A DNA stretch of 64,000 bases from Rhodospirillaceae bacterium (GTDB taxonomy: Bacteria > Pseudomonadota > Alphaproteobacteria > UBA8366). The notes below the pieces were generated by a model. That model did not search any database. It saw only the letters and a program-made list of their open reading frames with translations, and was not told the origin of the DNA. The stretch covers positions 39,926 through 103,925 of the forward strand of contig PBKG01000013.1 of NCBI GenBank assembly GCA_002722095.1, written 5' to 3'. A program made the translations under genes and the position numbers. Below, piece after piece: positions 52,311-61,267 of the stretch. The stretch's first letter is position 1, and every line of letters begins with the position of its first letter.

Positions 52311-52696
52311 CGATCGTTCCCACTGTGGGGCGCGATCAATTTGGCGATACGCGGTCGCGCCGGCAGAAACCAGCGATAGAGCTGCTCCAGCAACCAGATG
52401 ACCGGCCGATTGTCGGCCGCCATCCCGAGCCATCGTAAGCGCGGCAACGATTGCCACAAAACGATGAACGCGCGTGCGCCGGTGACTATTGCACCGTTCG
52501 CGTGCTGCACATGAAAGCGCGCGAGTAAGCGTTCTTTCCCGATCCCGGAGGGCAAGCGCGCAGGGTTAGCAGAATGAATATCAACCCAATCGACGCTCTG
52601 CCCACCGGGCTGATGCCGGTAAAAACTGATTTCTCGAGTACAAAGCGGGCACTCGCCGTCGAAATAAACGGTGGTCGTTTTCGGCGACTGTTTCAC
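52307..52696 (-). CDS. DUF393 (DCC-type) thioredoxin-like protein
   Basis: 129 residues. The N-terminus has VYFDGECPLCTREISFY, with the DxxCPLC motif of the DCC family, a glutaredoxin/thioredoxin-like group of uncharacterised disulfide-related proteins. Probable GTG start at 52696. It forms a four-base overlap with the following SDR gene and lies 22 bases after a membrane-protein gene, giving a three-gene operon. Confidence 0.86.
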   Translation of the reverse strand: MKQSPKTTTVYFDGECPLCTREISFYRHQPGGQSVDWVDIHSANPARLPSGIGKERLLARFHVQHANGAIVTGARAFIVLWQSLPRLRWLGMAADNRPVIWLLEQLYRWFLPARPRIAKLIAPHSGNDR

Positions 52697-52717
52697 GATT
52701 GCCCTGCCATCGTTCTC

Positions 52718-53023
52718 CTAGCCGCCCCATACATCGTCGTACCGCGCGCAACCGTCGCGGCGATCCTTGAACAGCATATCGTAACTTAAAGGCTGCATCT
52801 CCTTTGCCTTGAGGAATACCGCACTTGTGAAAAAGATTCCGACCAACAGGACCATGTGTACCGCAACTAGGGGGCCAAATGCCGCGAGCAACCCTATCCA
52901 TGTCGCAAATACGAAAGACCACATAAAGGATAGGACGGACATGAGCTGGAACCGCACCATTCGCGGCAACGCCGACAGTGGATTGACGTTCGGATCCATA
53001 ACGAGCTGATAAAGATGACGCAT
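52718..53023 (-). CDS. Small membrane protein, 101 aa
   Basis: 101 residues with two hydrophobic segments (about residues 24-47 and 53-72) and a soluble C-terminus ending YDDVWGG. ATG with AAGGAG upstream. First gene of an operon with DUF393 and an SDR. No known family by eye. Confidence 0.7.
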   Translation of the reverse strand: MRHLYQLVMDPNVNPLSALPRMVRFQLMSVLSFMWSFVFATWIGLLAAFGPLVAVHMVLLVGIFFTSAVFLKAKEMQPLSYDMLFKDRRDGCARYDDVWGG

Positions 53024-53141
53024 AACATTCTCCTTTTAATCAGACTTACGAAATGAAAACCTGATTGGATCGCCGCAGATCAAAAATTCAGGAATCAGGA
53101 TTTAGCGGAGCACTCTTAAGCTTCGGATGCATAACAGCTCT

Positions 53142-53582
53142 TCAGGCTGCCATCCGACTTCGATAGTCCCAACAGTGGAAGCTCACTGGATCGATGCGAA
53201 TAAGCGTTTCGTTGGCGGTATTCGTTAATAGCCGACGCCGAAATACACTGTCGGGATTGTCGAGATAGCGATCCGCAAGACGCACCAAAAGGTCATGCGC
53301 ATTTTCGGATGCCAAGGTTGCAGTTCCTTGGCCACGGACGCCGAAATACGGCGCTTTATCTCGGGCAATTTCAAACGCACAACGGTTGGAGCTGCGCAAA
53401 CATTCGGCAACCCGAGAGGACTCCTTGGTCGCGCAAAAAAGCGATCCGTTTTCAAACAGGAACCACAATGAGACAACCATTGGCCAGCCGTTCGGCGACG
53501 TAACGCCGATCCGTGCCGGAAGCACACTCTCGTCGAGATACTCTTCGATTTGAACGAGATCCCACGGCCCTTTTATTTTCAT
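53142..53582 (-). CDS. Pyridoxamine 5'-phosphate oxidase-related FMN-binding split-barrel protein
   Basis: 146 residues with the split-barrel pattern: PARIGVTSPNGWPMVVSLWFLFENGSLFCAT (strands near 26-55, shown as IGVTSPNGWPMVVSLWFLFE in part) and FEIARDKAPYFGVRGQGTATL. GGAG lies before the ATG at 53582. Family members bind flavin (FMN or F420) and reduce small molecules; the substrate is unknown. It stands alone, upstream of no obvious operon partner. Confidence 0.83.
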   Translation of the reverse strand: MKIKGPWDLVQIEEYLDESVLPARIGVTSPNGWPMVVSLWFLFENGSLFCATKESSRVAECLRSSNRCAFEIARDKAPYFGVRGQGTATLASENAHDLLVRLADRYLDNPDSVFRRRLLTNTANETLIRIDPVSFHCWDYRSRMAA

Positions 53583-53755
53583 ATCACCTACTCCATGTCC
53601 CTTCGGCTCCAACTACGCACATTTTACGAATTTGGATCAAAAGAGTTTCGGAATCGCCGAACCATCGCTCATCTGATCCGAACCTGACGGCCAAAAGTAA
53701 AGTGTAAACGAACTGACCGCTTCTGAGCGGAAACGGACGAGTTCGATTTAATCAA

Positions 53756-54847
53756 TCACGAGCCACTATCGAAACTGAAAGGGCGCGGCAAACGGATTTT
53801 CCGTTCCTGTGGTGCATACCAGCCTTGGGGGGCGTGGTCGGATGTGTGCAAATAACAACGCAGAATCGCTTCCTCCGAACCCTCGGTGAAAGTCAGCAGG
53901 CGGCTCATCGGTGACGCCGTACGAAAAGGCTGCCCTTCCTGGGTAAAATTTTTGTCGAAGCTGCCATGATGGCGGGTCAGCGCAGAGGCATTGCAAAAGG
54001 TTGTGCCCCAGCGTTCCTCCACGAGGCTTTTGTCACCATGGCAGTCGTCCGGGTGGGTGTGAGTATGACCGCCGAACCAAAACGATAGCTTGCCCACGTT
54101 GGACTCGAACACATCCCGGAATTGATCCGTATTGGCATCGTCACCGACAAAATAAAGGTATGAGGATCCTTCGGCATCGTCGTAGCGTTTGTGGTAACCG
54201 CCATCCACGCCTTCGAACGGTGCGCTTGCCGTGGTGGTATCGCGAGGAACGTGATGGGCACAGGTGATCAATATACGGTCGTCGTTTTCCTCCACCGCTT
54301 TACGCCACCAAGCGAACGTATCGTCGGTAATCGCACCCGCAGGCCAGCCGCCTTTTTCAGCGCGGCCTTGGGGCGGGCCCCCATCGTTCCGATCGCCCAT
54401 CATTAAAATAGAAATATTGCCGATTTCGAGCCGATACCGTTCCCAAGTACCGACGACCGGATAGGGTCGTTCTTCGTTTTTTACGCCGGACGTATCGGGG
54501 CACTCGCCGGCGGGATCGATATATTTGCGGAACCACCATTGCGTTTCCTCTTCGGGGCCGCTGGCATCGAGGTTACCGGCAATAGCGTAAATCTGGGCTC
54601 GCGTATGTTTTTGCCCTGCGTTGAGTTGGTCTAGAACGGCCGCGGCTTCGTTATCCGTCGGCGGATGATGGGTGCCAATAAAGTCACCGAGAAAGAGCAT
54701 CACGTCCCAATCGAAAGGCGGGCCACCCTCACCGCCACCGTTTTCGCTCTGCTCAACCGCTTCGGCAAAACTGCGCCGGCCATGTTGCAAATCACTATGA
54801 ACATGCGCACATGCTGCAATCCAAATATTGAGTGTTCGCTGAGTCAT
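53756..54847 (-). CDS. Calcineurin-like metallophosphoesterase
   Basis: 363 residues. The metal site can be followed: ACAHVHSD near residue 8 (D/H pair partly altered), FLGDFIGTHH near 52, GNLDASG near 90 (GNxxH normally; Asp replaces His), TCAHHVP near 200, and FGGHTHTHPD near 263. Replacement of the GNHD His by Asp is unusual, so activity may be altered. Related proteins hydrolyse phosphoesters or nucleotides. Confidence 0.85.
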   Translation of the reverse strand: MTQRTLNIWIAACAHVHSDLQHGRRSFAEAVEQSENGGGEGGPPFDWDVMLFLGDFIGTHHPPTDNEAAAVLDQLNAGQKHTRAQIYAIAGNLDASGPEEETQWWFRKYIDPAGECPDTSGVKNEERPYPVVGTWERYRLEIGNISILMMGDRNDGGPPQGRAEKGGWPAGAITDDTFAWWRKAVEENDDRILITCAHHVPRDTTTASAPFEGVDGGYHKRYDDAEGSSYLYFVGDDANTDQFRDVFESNVGKLSFWFGGHTHTHPDDCHGDKSLVEERWGTTFCNASALTRHHGSFDKNFTQEGQPFRTASPMSRLLTFTEGSEEAILRCYLHTSDHAPQGWYAPQERKIRLPRPFSFDSGS

Positions 54848-54918
54848 CGGTTCCTGACAGTCCAAAATGTTACGACAAATGGAGGCGTTTAATCATGTTT
54901 GACGTCTGTGGGATACCA

Positions 54919-54945
54919 TCTGCGCTTCTGTCTATTTACAGACCC
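54919..54945. repeat. Dispersed palindromic repeat, copy D
   Basis: TCTGCGCTTCTGTCTATTTACAGACCCC; diverged copy of the core GTCCGCTTCTGTCTATTTGCGGAC, with compensated TCTG/CAGA arms that still pair. Lies between the phosphoesterase and cupin genes. Confidence 0.6.
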
Positions 54946-54963
54946 CGCTTCAAGCCTCTGTCC

Positions 54964-55719
54964 CTACCCATCCTCTGACGGGTACTGCAGTACAAGCGCT
55001 TCCAGCCCCTTGTCTCCAGCTTTGATTTCAAACTCCTCTTCGGAGTTCTCCACTACCGCCATCGACCAGTGGCCGAGTTCTTCGCCGTCATGAATCATGG
55101 TGCCGTTGCCGACGAAAAGGTAGTAGCCGCCGGCGGCCTTCGGGTCGGGGGCCTGTTCGGTCATATGGGGACCGAGCCGCACCACTTTCGCGCTCATGCC
55201 GTCTTCCGCCTCAAGCGCGGTTTCCCAGCTGACTTCTTCGCGGACTTGGAGTACCGGCTCGATGGAAAAGCCGATCTGGTCCGACGTCAGATTGCGCCGG
55301 GTGCTCGGGCGTAGCTTTTCCTTCGCCTCTTTGCGGTTGTGGATATAGATCGGCCGAGAATCGCCGCAATACATCCGAAGCGCCACGAAGGAGAGCCCGT
55401 GCTCACCCGCGGTCACCGGCCCGTAGGCGGTGTGATGATCCTTATATTGGATGGTCAGCGGACGCAGCGGGATTTGCCGGTTGCCGAGGGTCCCGGAGCC
55501 GGCGATGAAAAGTTGAAACATGGAGACACCATGAAAATGCGTCTTGATCGCTTCGTGGGGATTCAATTCGGACATTGTCGCCTGGGGCCCATCGACGCCG
55601 ACCGCATTTGACGTGCGCGGGCCGAAAAACTCCGTCCCCCAGTGCCGGATTCCGGTGCCGGGGGAAATCACCTCGTGGCGTTTGGCGAGCGCGTCAGCGC
55701 CGCTACGTGCGTAAATCAT
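54964..55719 (-). CDS. Cupin-like protein
   Basis: 251 residues of double-cupin look. KTHFHGVSMFQLFIAGSG near residue 65 has the two-His beta-strand of a cupin metal site; a second barrel lies around TEQAPDPKAAGGYYLFVGNG. ATG at 55719, with the frame open upstream. Metal-binding is likely; enzymatic role (dioxygenase, isomerase or sugar epimerase-like) is not decided. Confidence 0.72.
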   Translation of the reverse strand: MIYARSGADALAKRHEVISPGTGIRHWGTEFFGPRTSNAVGVDGPQATMSELNPHEAIKTHFHGVSMFQLFIAGSGTLGNRQIPLRPLTIQYKDHHTAYGPVTAGEHGLSFVALRMYCGDSRPIYIHNRKEAKEKLRPSTRRNLTSDQIGFSIEPVLQVREEVSWETALEAEDGMSAKVVRLGPHMTEQAPDPKAAGGYYLFVGNGTMIHDGEELGHWSMAVVENSEEEFEIKAGDKGLEALVLQYPSEDG

Positions 55720-55830
55720 GGCTACCTCACCGCTCCATTCTACTGCGCGCGCCGGTTCGATCAAACGGGCGTCAGGTCAAAAAAGAACTAAAGAGGGTCA
55801 TATCAAACCAGGCACTAAAAATGTATGCCG

Positions 55831-56973
55831 CTAAATACGTATATTTCGCACCCTATAGGTTCGAACGAAAGCAGTGCATCCATACCACACCGCAATGAAA
55901 CCCAGTGTGCCGATTTCCGTGGCTTTACTGCAATCAAGGCCCATGCAGCTCCAATATCTGAAAACTGACCCCGGAGCAAAAATCATTCCACCTAATGCGG
56001 GAAGGAAGGTGAGCAATAACGCACAAGGCCATCCAACAAACTTCATAAACCAGTCATTTCCGGGATAATTTTTGAGACCAAATGCCTCAAAATCCAATTC
56101 GGCTGTATCAATTCGGCTAGCCTCACCCCGCAACCCTAAATTTTCTAACTCACTATTAAGAAAAATCGCTATCGCCCTGTAACCGTCTACAATAGACGGC
56201 AAATTTTCCACGACATGCTCACGAACCGACCGTTCATCACGTTTTATCAAGCAAGCAATTTTTTCTCTAATGGCATGCATGGTTTCATCGGCAACCGGAC
56301 CCCGTAAAATCCAATACAGGATTCCAATCAATTCCGAAACGTCGCCATCTTCCCAGTCGATAGCGTTTAACGCTTGTTCAAATCGGGCGCGCGTTTTCCT
56401 TGGGCTACGTTGATTGTGTAAATATTCGAAATAAGTTCCCCAGATTCTAATCTGAGCCCAATCCAGCATTGCGATAAAGACTGCATCCGGCTCTTCGCAG
56501 ATATACCTGGTATCGATGGTCACGAATTTATTTGGATTTTGTCTGTCCAACACATGCGAAATGTCTAAAAACACTCCTGGCGGAACGAACCACCGCCGCC
56601 GCCAATTACAATGCAAGTTTGGCTTAACTATTATTCCCGCAACCGGCCAAGCATGCATTCCCAGCACTGGCCAGTTGTAAGTTTTGATGAATAGGTCCGG
56701 GCGTTCGACAGCTTCCCAGGGAATAGGTACCTTCATTGTTTGCCGATCGAAGATTCCAAACTCGTCTATCGTCACCAATGGCTGTGTCGAGAAGAGAAGC
56801 CGGAGTTTGATCAACACTGCATAGGAACAACCGCCAACAAGTGCACAAGCAATGAAAAATATTGAATCTTGGCGAGCGTGGATAAGTAGAATCAGCCCCG
56901 ATCCCGCGAGGGTAACCCAAAGGCAAATCCCCAGAAAAATTTTTATTCTAGATGGATAAAACTCGTACGACAT
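55831..56973 (-). CDS. Membrane protein with an STM3941-like N-terminal part
   Basis: 380 residues with four hydrophobic segments: two at the N-terminus (about 12-32 and 38-58) and two at the C-terminus (about 312-335 and 350-370). After the first pair the segment QPLVTIDEFGIFDRQTMKVPIPWEAV resembles (shown in part) the T-x-x-G-I-x-D-x-x-x-I-P-W strand block of the STM3941 family of bacterial membrane proteins. Codons are AT-richer than in neighbouring genes, suggesting acquisition. Start at the ATG at 56973 (a TTG precedes it). Function unknown. Confidence 0.7.
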   Translation of the reverse strand: MSYEFYPSRIKIFLGICLWVTLAGSGLILLIHARQDSIFFIACALVGGCSYAVLIKLRLLFSTQPLVTIDEFGIFDRQTMKVPIPWEAVERPDLFIKTYNWPVLGMHAWPVAGIIVKPNLHCNWRRRWFVPPGVFLDISHVLDRQNPNKFVTIDTRYICEEPDAVFIAMLDWAQIRIWGTYFEYLHNQRSPRKTRARFEQALNAIDWEDGDVSELIGILYWILRGPVADETMHAIREKIACLIKRDERSVREHVVENLPSIVDGYRAIAIFLNSELENLGLRGEASRIDTAELDFEAFGLKNYPGNDWFMKFVGWPCALLLTFLPALGGMIFAPGSVFRYWSCMGLDCSKATEIGTLGFIAVWYGCTAFVRTYRVRNIRI

Positions 56974-57039
56974 CAACTCATGCTAAAGGTGCCAAGACAC
57001 AATTAAAACAAGCACGTCTTCTCGCTTTATTGCGCTTTC

Positions 57040-57909
57040 CTAACCCTCGATCTCGGCCATGATTTCCAGCGTGCGCTGAGCCTTGTAGACAATGGGATAA
57101 TCGATGAAATAGCCGTCAAGTTGGATCGAGCTTGAGCCCTGTTTCTCCGCTTCTTCGAATGCGGCGAGGACTTTTTTGGCGAAGGCGACCTCTTCTTCGC
57201 TCGGGGTAAAGACCCGGTTTACCACCTCGACCTGCGGCGGATAGATGCACATCTTCCCCTGGAATCCCATCTGACAGGCGGTGACAGCGGATTTTTCGAG
57301 GTTGTCCAAATCCTTGATGTGAATCCAGACCGTATCGAACGGCGGGTCGAGATCGTGCGCGCGGCTTTGCAGCACCATCGCCGCCCGCGCCTCCTTGAGC
57401 TCCTCTTCGGCGAGGGTCCATTCCATGTTCATGTCGTGAGTGTAATCCCCAGCGCCGAAGGCCAACCGCCGGATCCGGCCCGCGGCCCCGCCGGCGGCGA
57501 TTTGATCGAGCCTGGCGATGCCCTTGCCGGTCTCGATTATCGGAATCAAATCGATCGTCCCCTTCTCCATACCCGCATCGACTTCGAGATTGCCGAGCAG
57601 CCAATCTACGCTTTGCAGCTGATCCGGCGTTTCGACCATGGGGAGGATGATGCCGTCGAGCCAGGGGCCGACCACTTCGACCAGATCGCCGTAGCAGAAT
57701 TCCGTGTGATGCGCGTTGACGCGAACATAGCCCAAATTGGGCCGAGGCCGCTTCAACCCCTCGACGACGGCAGCGCGCGTCGCCACCTTTTCCGCATTGG
57801 CGACCGCATCCTCGAGATCGAGAATGACCGCGTCGGATCCGCAATCGAAAACCTTTTCCACTTTGCGCGGATGATTGCCCGGCGCGAACAGAAAACTGCG
57901 ATATGGCAT
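57040..57909 (-). CDS. HpcH/HpaI aldolase/citrate lyase family protein (CitE-like)
   Basis: 289 residues. TIM-barrel motifs of the CitE/malyl-CoA lyase group: RSFLFAPGNHPRKVEKV, LDLEDAVANAEK, IIETGKGI and FGAGDYTHDMNM with Asp and Glu ligands for Mg2+, and QGKMCIYPPQ. It probably cleaves or makes a CoA-ester (citryl-, malyl- or citramalyl-CoA) C-C bond. Divergent to the MFS transporter gene (149-base gap), which may import the substrate. Confidence 0.9.
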   Translation of the reverse strand: MPYRSFLFAPGNHPRKVEKVFDCGSDAVILDLEDAVANAEKVATRAAVVEGLKRPRPNLGYVRVNAHHTEFCYGDLVEVVGPWLDGIILPMVETPDQLQSVDWLLGNLEVDAGMEKGTIDLIPIIETGKGIARLDQIAAGGAAGRIRRLAFGAGDYTHDMNMEWTLAEEELKEARAAMVLQSRAHDLDPPFDTVWIHIKDLDNLEKSAVTACQMGFQGKMCIYPPQVEVVNRVFTPSEEEVAFAKKVLAAFEEAEKQGSSSIQLDGYFIDYPIVYKAQRTLEIMAEIEG

Positions 57910-58058
57910 GGTGCGTGCCCCTTTTCGAATTTCTTGTATTTCGGCGGGCGATCTTGCCAGAGCCCCGATCGGGGAACAATAGCTAGACAAAGCCAAACGC
58001 GCCCCGTATGCCTTGCGCTCCCGAGCGAAGTACCCCGCCGCCACCCCCGCGTGATCCC

Positions 58059-59252
58059 ATGGAAAACCCGCGCAAAAGAGATGCGATCCTGCCTGTCAGC
58101 GTAATGCTGTGCATGCATACGCTGATCGCGCTTACGGTCTTCGTGGTGCCGGTGATGGCACCGGAAATCGGCATGGGCGCGGAAGCGATCAGTCTATTCG
58201 TGCTGCTGCTCTATTTCACTTCGATGATCACCGTCCCGTTCTCGGGGCCTTGCACGGCACGGTTCGGGCCGATGCGGATGATGCAGCTTTGCGTGCTCGC
58301 CTGCGCCGCCGGGGTTGCGCTTTGCTGCGTCGCCACCAGCGAAGCCATCTATGGGGGCGGCGTGTTGATCGGCATCGGGCTCGGGCTGGCGACACCGGCG
58401 GCCTCGGATATTCTGCTTCGCTACACACCGGAATCGATCCGCAGTTTCATTTTTTCCCTGAAGCAGGCGGGCGTGCCGGCGGGCAATCTGATCGCCGGCC
58501 TTTTGGTCTGGCTCGCGCTCGCTATCGGCTGGCAGAACGCCTTTTTGCTCACCGCCGCCGTCGGGGCGACGATCGCCATCGTTTTTCAGCCGCTGCGGAA
58601 AACTTGGGACGAAGGCCGTGAAACCGATACCCGGATTAGGGTAAACCGGCAGAGTTATGTGAACGGCTTACGGATGATCAAGGAAGACAAAGCGATCCGG
58701 TGGCTTTCCATGTCCTCGTTCGTCTTCGTTTTGCTGCAAGTCTCAACCACCTCCTACATCGTCACGTTTCTAGTCGAGGATGTGGGGCGGGCGCATGAGA
58801 CCGCCGGCAGCATCTACGCGCTTGCCTTTGCGGGCGGATTTTTCGCCCGGGTGCTGTTCGGCGTCGTCGCGGATAACTTCATCCCGCCGCTCAAGACGCT
58901 CGGAATCTTGGGATTGGTCATGGGGGCCGCTGCCATAGCGACGGCGCAATTCAATTCCGACTGGTCGGTCTACGCGATCGGCGCGGTTACCTTCTTACTC
59001 GCCTCCACCGCCGCAGGCTGGAACGGGGTTTTCATTGCCGAAACCGCCGCCCGCGCACCGAAAGGCCAGGTTTCCCATGTACTCGGCATTTCCTTGATCC
59101 TCACCTACGCCGGCTGCATCGCAACCCCACCGATATTTCTCGGCCTCCTGGCGCTCAGCGACGGCAGTTATAGTTTCGCCTTCAGCCTTATCGCGGTGCC
59201 GGCAATTCTTGTCGGCATCCGGCTCCTGCTGCTGAAGCCGGATCAGGTTTAG
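58059..59252 (+). CDS. MFS transporter
   Basis: 397 residues with twelve hydrophobic segments. The motif between TM2 and TM3, SGPCTARFGPMRMM, is a modified G-x-x-x-D/R-R-x-G-R motif A; RVLFGVVADN is the second-half copy. It belongs to the general monocarboxylate/nitrate-type MFS, likely taking up or exporting an organic acid. Divergent from the CitE-like lyase gene. The start may be this ATG or one at 58008; no good ribosome-binding site is seen for either. Confidence 0.88.
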   Translation: MENPRKRDAILPVSVMLCMHTLIALTVFVVPVMAPEIGMGAEAISLFVLLLYFTSMITVPFSGPCTARFGPMRMMQLCVLACAAGVALCCVATSEAIYGGGVLIGIGLGLATPAASDILLRYTPESIRSFIFSLKQAGVPAGNLIAGLLVWLALAIGWQNAFLLTAAVGATIAIVFQPLRKTWDEGRETDTRIRVNRQSYVNGLRMIKEDKAIRWLSMSSFVFVLLQVSTTSYIVTFLVEDVGRAHETAGSIYALAFAGGFFARVLFGVVADNFIPPLKTLGILGLVMGAAAIATAQFNSDWSVYAIGAVTFLLASTAAGWNGVFIAETAARAPKGQVSHVLGISLILTYAGCIATPPIFLGLLALSDGSYSFAFSLIAVPAILVGIRLLLLKPDQV

Positions 59253-59291
59253 ATTGGCCCGAAGGCAGGCCCCTATTATGCTGGCCGCACC

Positions 59292-60254
59292 ATGACAAAA
59301 CTCGTCATCCAGATACCGTGCTTCAATGAGGAAGAGACCCTTCCGGTCACGCTGGCCGCGTTGCCGACCGCGATTGAGGGCATCGACGTGATCGAACGGC
59401 TGATCATCGACGATGGATCGACCGACGGCACCTTGGCTGTGGCCGCCAAGCACGGCGTCGAGCATATGGTCAAACTGCCACACAATCAGGGCCTTGCGCG
59501 CGCATTCATGGCGGGGATCGAAGGATCACTGGATGCGGGCGCCGACATCATCGTCAATACGGATGCGGACAACCAATATTGTGCCGACGACATCGAAAAG
59601 CTGGTCGTGCCCATCCTCGAGGGCGATGCGGAAATCGTCGTCGGGACGCGCCCGATCGATGATATCGCCCATTTCTCCGCTATCAAGAAACGCCTACAAC
59701 GGCTCGGCTCCTGGGTCGTACGCCGGATCAGCGGCACCGATATAGAGGACGCCCCGAGCGGATTCCGCGCCATTTCCGCCGATGCCGCAATGAAACTGAA
59801 CGTTTTCTCCGAATACACCTACACGCTGGAAACCATCATCGAGGCCGGGCAACGGGGCATCGCCATTACCTCGGTGCCAGTGCGGACAAATGGTCAGCTT
59901 CGCGAATCCCGCCTGATCAAGAGCATCCCCAGTTATATTTGGCGATCGGTCGTCACGATGCTGCGCATCTTCCTCTATTATCGCCCGCTCAAGAGCTTCG
60001 GCGTTCTCGGCGCATTTCCGTTCGCCGCCGGATTTTTGTTGGGGCTGCGCTATCTGATTTTCTTTTTCGAGGGCACCACACGTGCCCATACGCCAAGCTT
60101 GATTCTGGCGGCGATTCTAATGCTCGCCGGCATGCTGCTTTGGATGTCCGGCCTAATTGGCGATTTACAAGCGGTCAACCGCAAATTATTGGAAGACATC
60201 CAACTCGGCCAACGCCGCGAACGCTACACGCGGGCCAAGCGCCAACAATCATAA
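59292..60254 (+). CDS. Family 2 glycosyltransferase, dolichol-phosphate mannosyltransferase type
   Basis: 320 residues. GT-A domain: VIQIPCFNEEETLPVTLAAL, LIIDDGSTDGTLAVA, VNTDADNQY (D-x-D nucleotide-sugar metal site), and a C-terminal pair of hydrophobic segments (about 232-258 and 268-290). This is the polyprenyl-phosphate sugar synthase architecture (DPM1/GtrB like). First gene of a three-gene plus-strand operon (21 bases to the next). Confidence 0.92.
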   Translation: MTKLVIQIPCFNEEETLPVTLAALPTAIEGIDVIERLIIDDGSTDGTLAVAAKHGVEHMVKLPHNQGLARAFMAGIEGSLDAGADIIVNTDADNQYCADDIEKLVVPILEGDAEIVVGTRPIDDIAHFSAIKKRLQRLGSWVVRRISGTDIEDAPSGFRAISADAAMKLNVFSEYTYTLETIIEAGQRGIAITSVPVRTNGQLRESRLIKSIPSYIWRSVVTMLRIFLYYRPLKSFGVLGAFPFAAGFLLGLRYLIFFFEGTTRAHTPSLILAAILMLAGMLLWMSGLIGDLQAVNRKLLEDIQLGQRRERYTRAKRQQS

Positions 60255-60275
60255 CCAACGTACCTCGACCTTCTC

Positions 60276-61250
60276 ATGCGTAAAGCCCTTGCCGCCTTTG
60301 TTAGCCTTTCCATTCTCGGCGTCATTTATTGGCAAATCGATCTTGTCGGCATGGGCGAAGCCCTGGCCGCGGTAGATTGGGAATGGTTTGCTCTGGCGGT
60401 GGCCATGGTCGTACCGCTGACCGCGATGAGCGCTTGGCGCCTCAGCTTTCTCGCTCCGCGCGAGGCGGGATTGGAATTCACGCAAAGCCTCAACCTGACG
60501 CTGATGGCGAGTGTCTTGAATGCGATACTTCCGTCCAAGCTGGGCGATCTCGCACGCTCTTACGCGCTCGTCGAACAAGGGCACATGACCACCGCCAACG
60601 CGCTCTCCCTCGTCGTTTTTGAAAAGGCTTGGGATGTCCTGGCATTGTCCTTTTGGTGTGCGGTGGGTCTCGTATGGATGCTGCTATCGGTGACCGATGT
60701 GAGCCCGCTCTATTGGGTCGTCGCCGTCGCCATCGGCTTGGCGATTTTGTTTGGCGTGATGATGGTGTCGTCCGTCGCCTTTGCCGAAACTCTTTTTTCG
60801 ATTGCGCTCAATCTGATCCCGGGCCGCAGCGGCGAAAAAATCGCCGCGCTTCAAAAAGCATGGCTCGAAACACTGATCTTCTTCTGGGCGGACAAACGAA
60901 ATGCGGCGATCATCATCCTTGGCTCACTTCTTCTTTGGCTTCTCCATCTTTGCCAAATCTGGCTATTCGTTTTTGCCCTAAATCACACGGTGCCGTTCTT
61001 CGACAATGCGGCGATGGCCGCCCTATCGATCTTCATCGGCTTGCTACCATTTACGCTGGCAGGCATCGGCACCCGCGATGCCGCATTGATATTTTTCTAT
61101 CAACCCTACTTGGCCGCACCGGCAGCGGCCGCGCTCGGGCTTTTCTGTACGCTCCGGTATTTGTTGCCGGCACTCATCGGGTTACCATTCCTCGGTCAAT
61201 ATTTGGCAACGGCCAAGCGTATCAAACAGGTTTACGATCCAGAGGGTTAA
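60276..61250 (+). CDS. Lysylphosphatidylglycerol synthase TM-region/UPF0104 membrane protein
   Basis: 324 residues with about eight hydrophobic segments. SVLNAILPSKLGDLARSYAL (near residue 86) and the repeated G-x-G-x-R-D block (AGIGTRDAAL near 265) are the hallmarks of the UPF0104/LPG_synthase_TM family, often near polyprenyl glycosyltransferases and thought to act in lipid or undecaprenyl-linked sugar translocation. Middle gene of the operon. Confidence 0.88.
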   Translation: MRKALAAFVSLSILGVIYWQIDLVGMGEALAAVDWEWFALAVAMVVPLTAMSAWRLSFLAPREAGLEFTQSLNLTLMASVLNAILPSKLGDLARSYALVEQGHMTTANALSLVVFEKAWDVLALSFWCAVGLVWMLLSVTDVSPLYWVVAVAIGLAILFGVMMVSSVAFAETLFSIALNLIPGRSGEKIAALQKAWLETLIFFWADKRNAAIIILGSLLLWLLHLCQIWLFVFALNHTVPFFDNAAMAALSIFIGLLPFTLAGIGTRDAALIFFYQPYLAAPAAAALGLFCTLRYLLPALIGLPFLGQYLATAKRIKQVYDPEG

Positions 61251-61267
61251 ACCCAGACGGTAAAACG

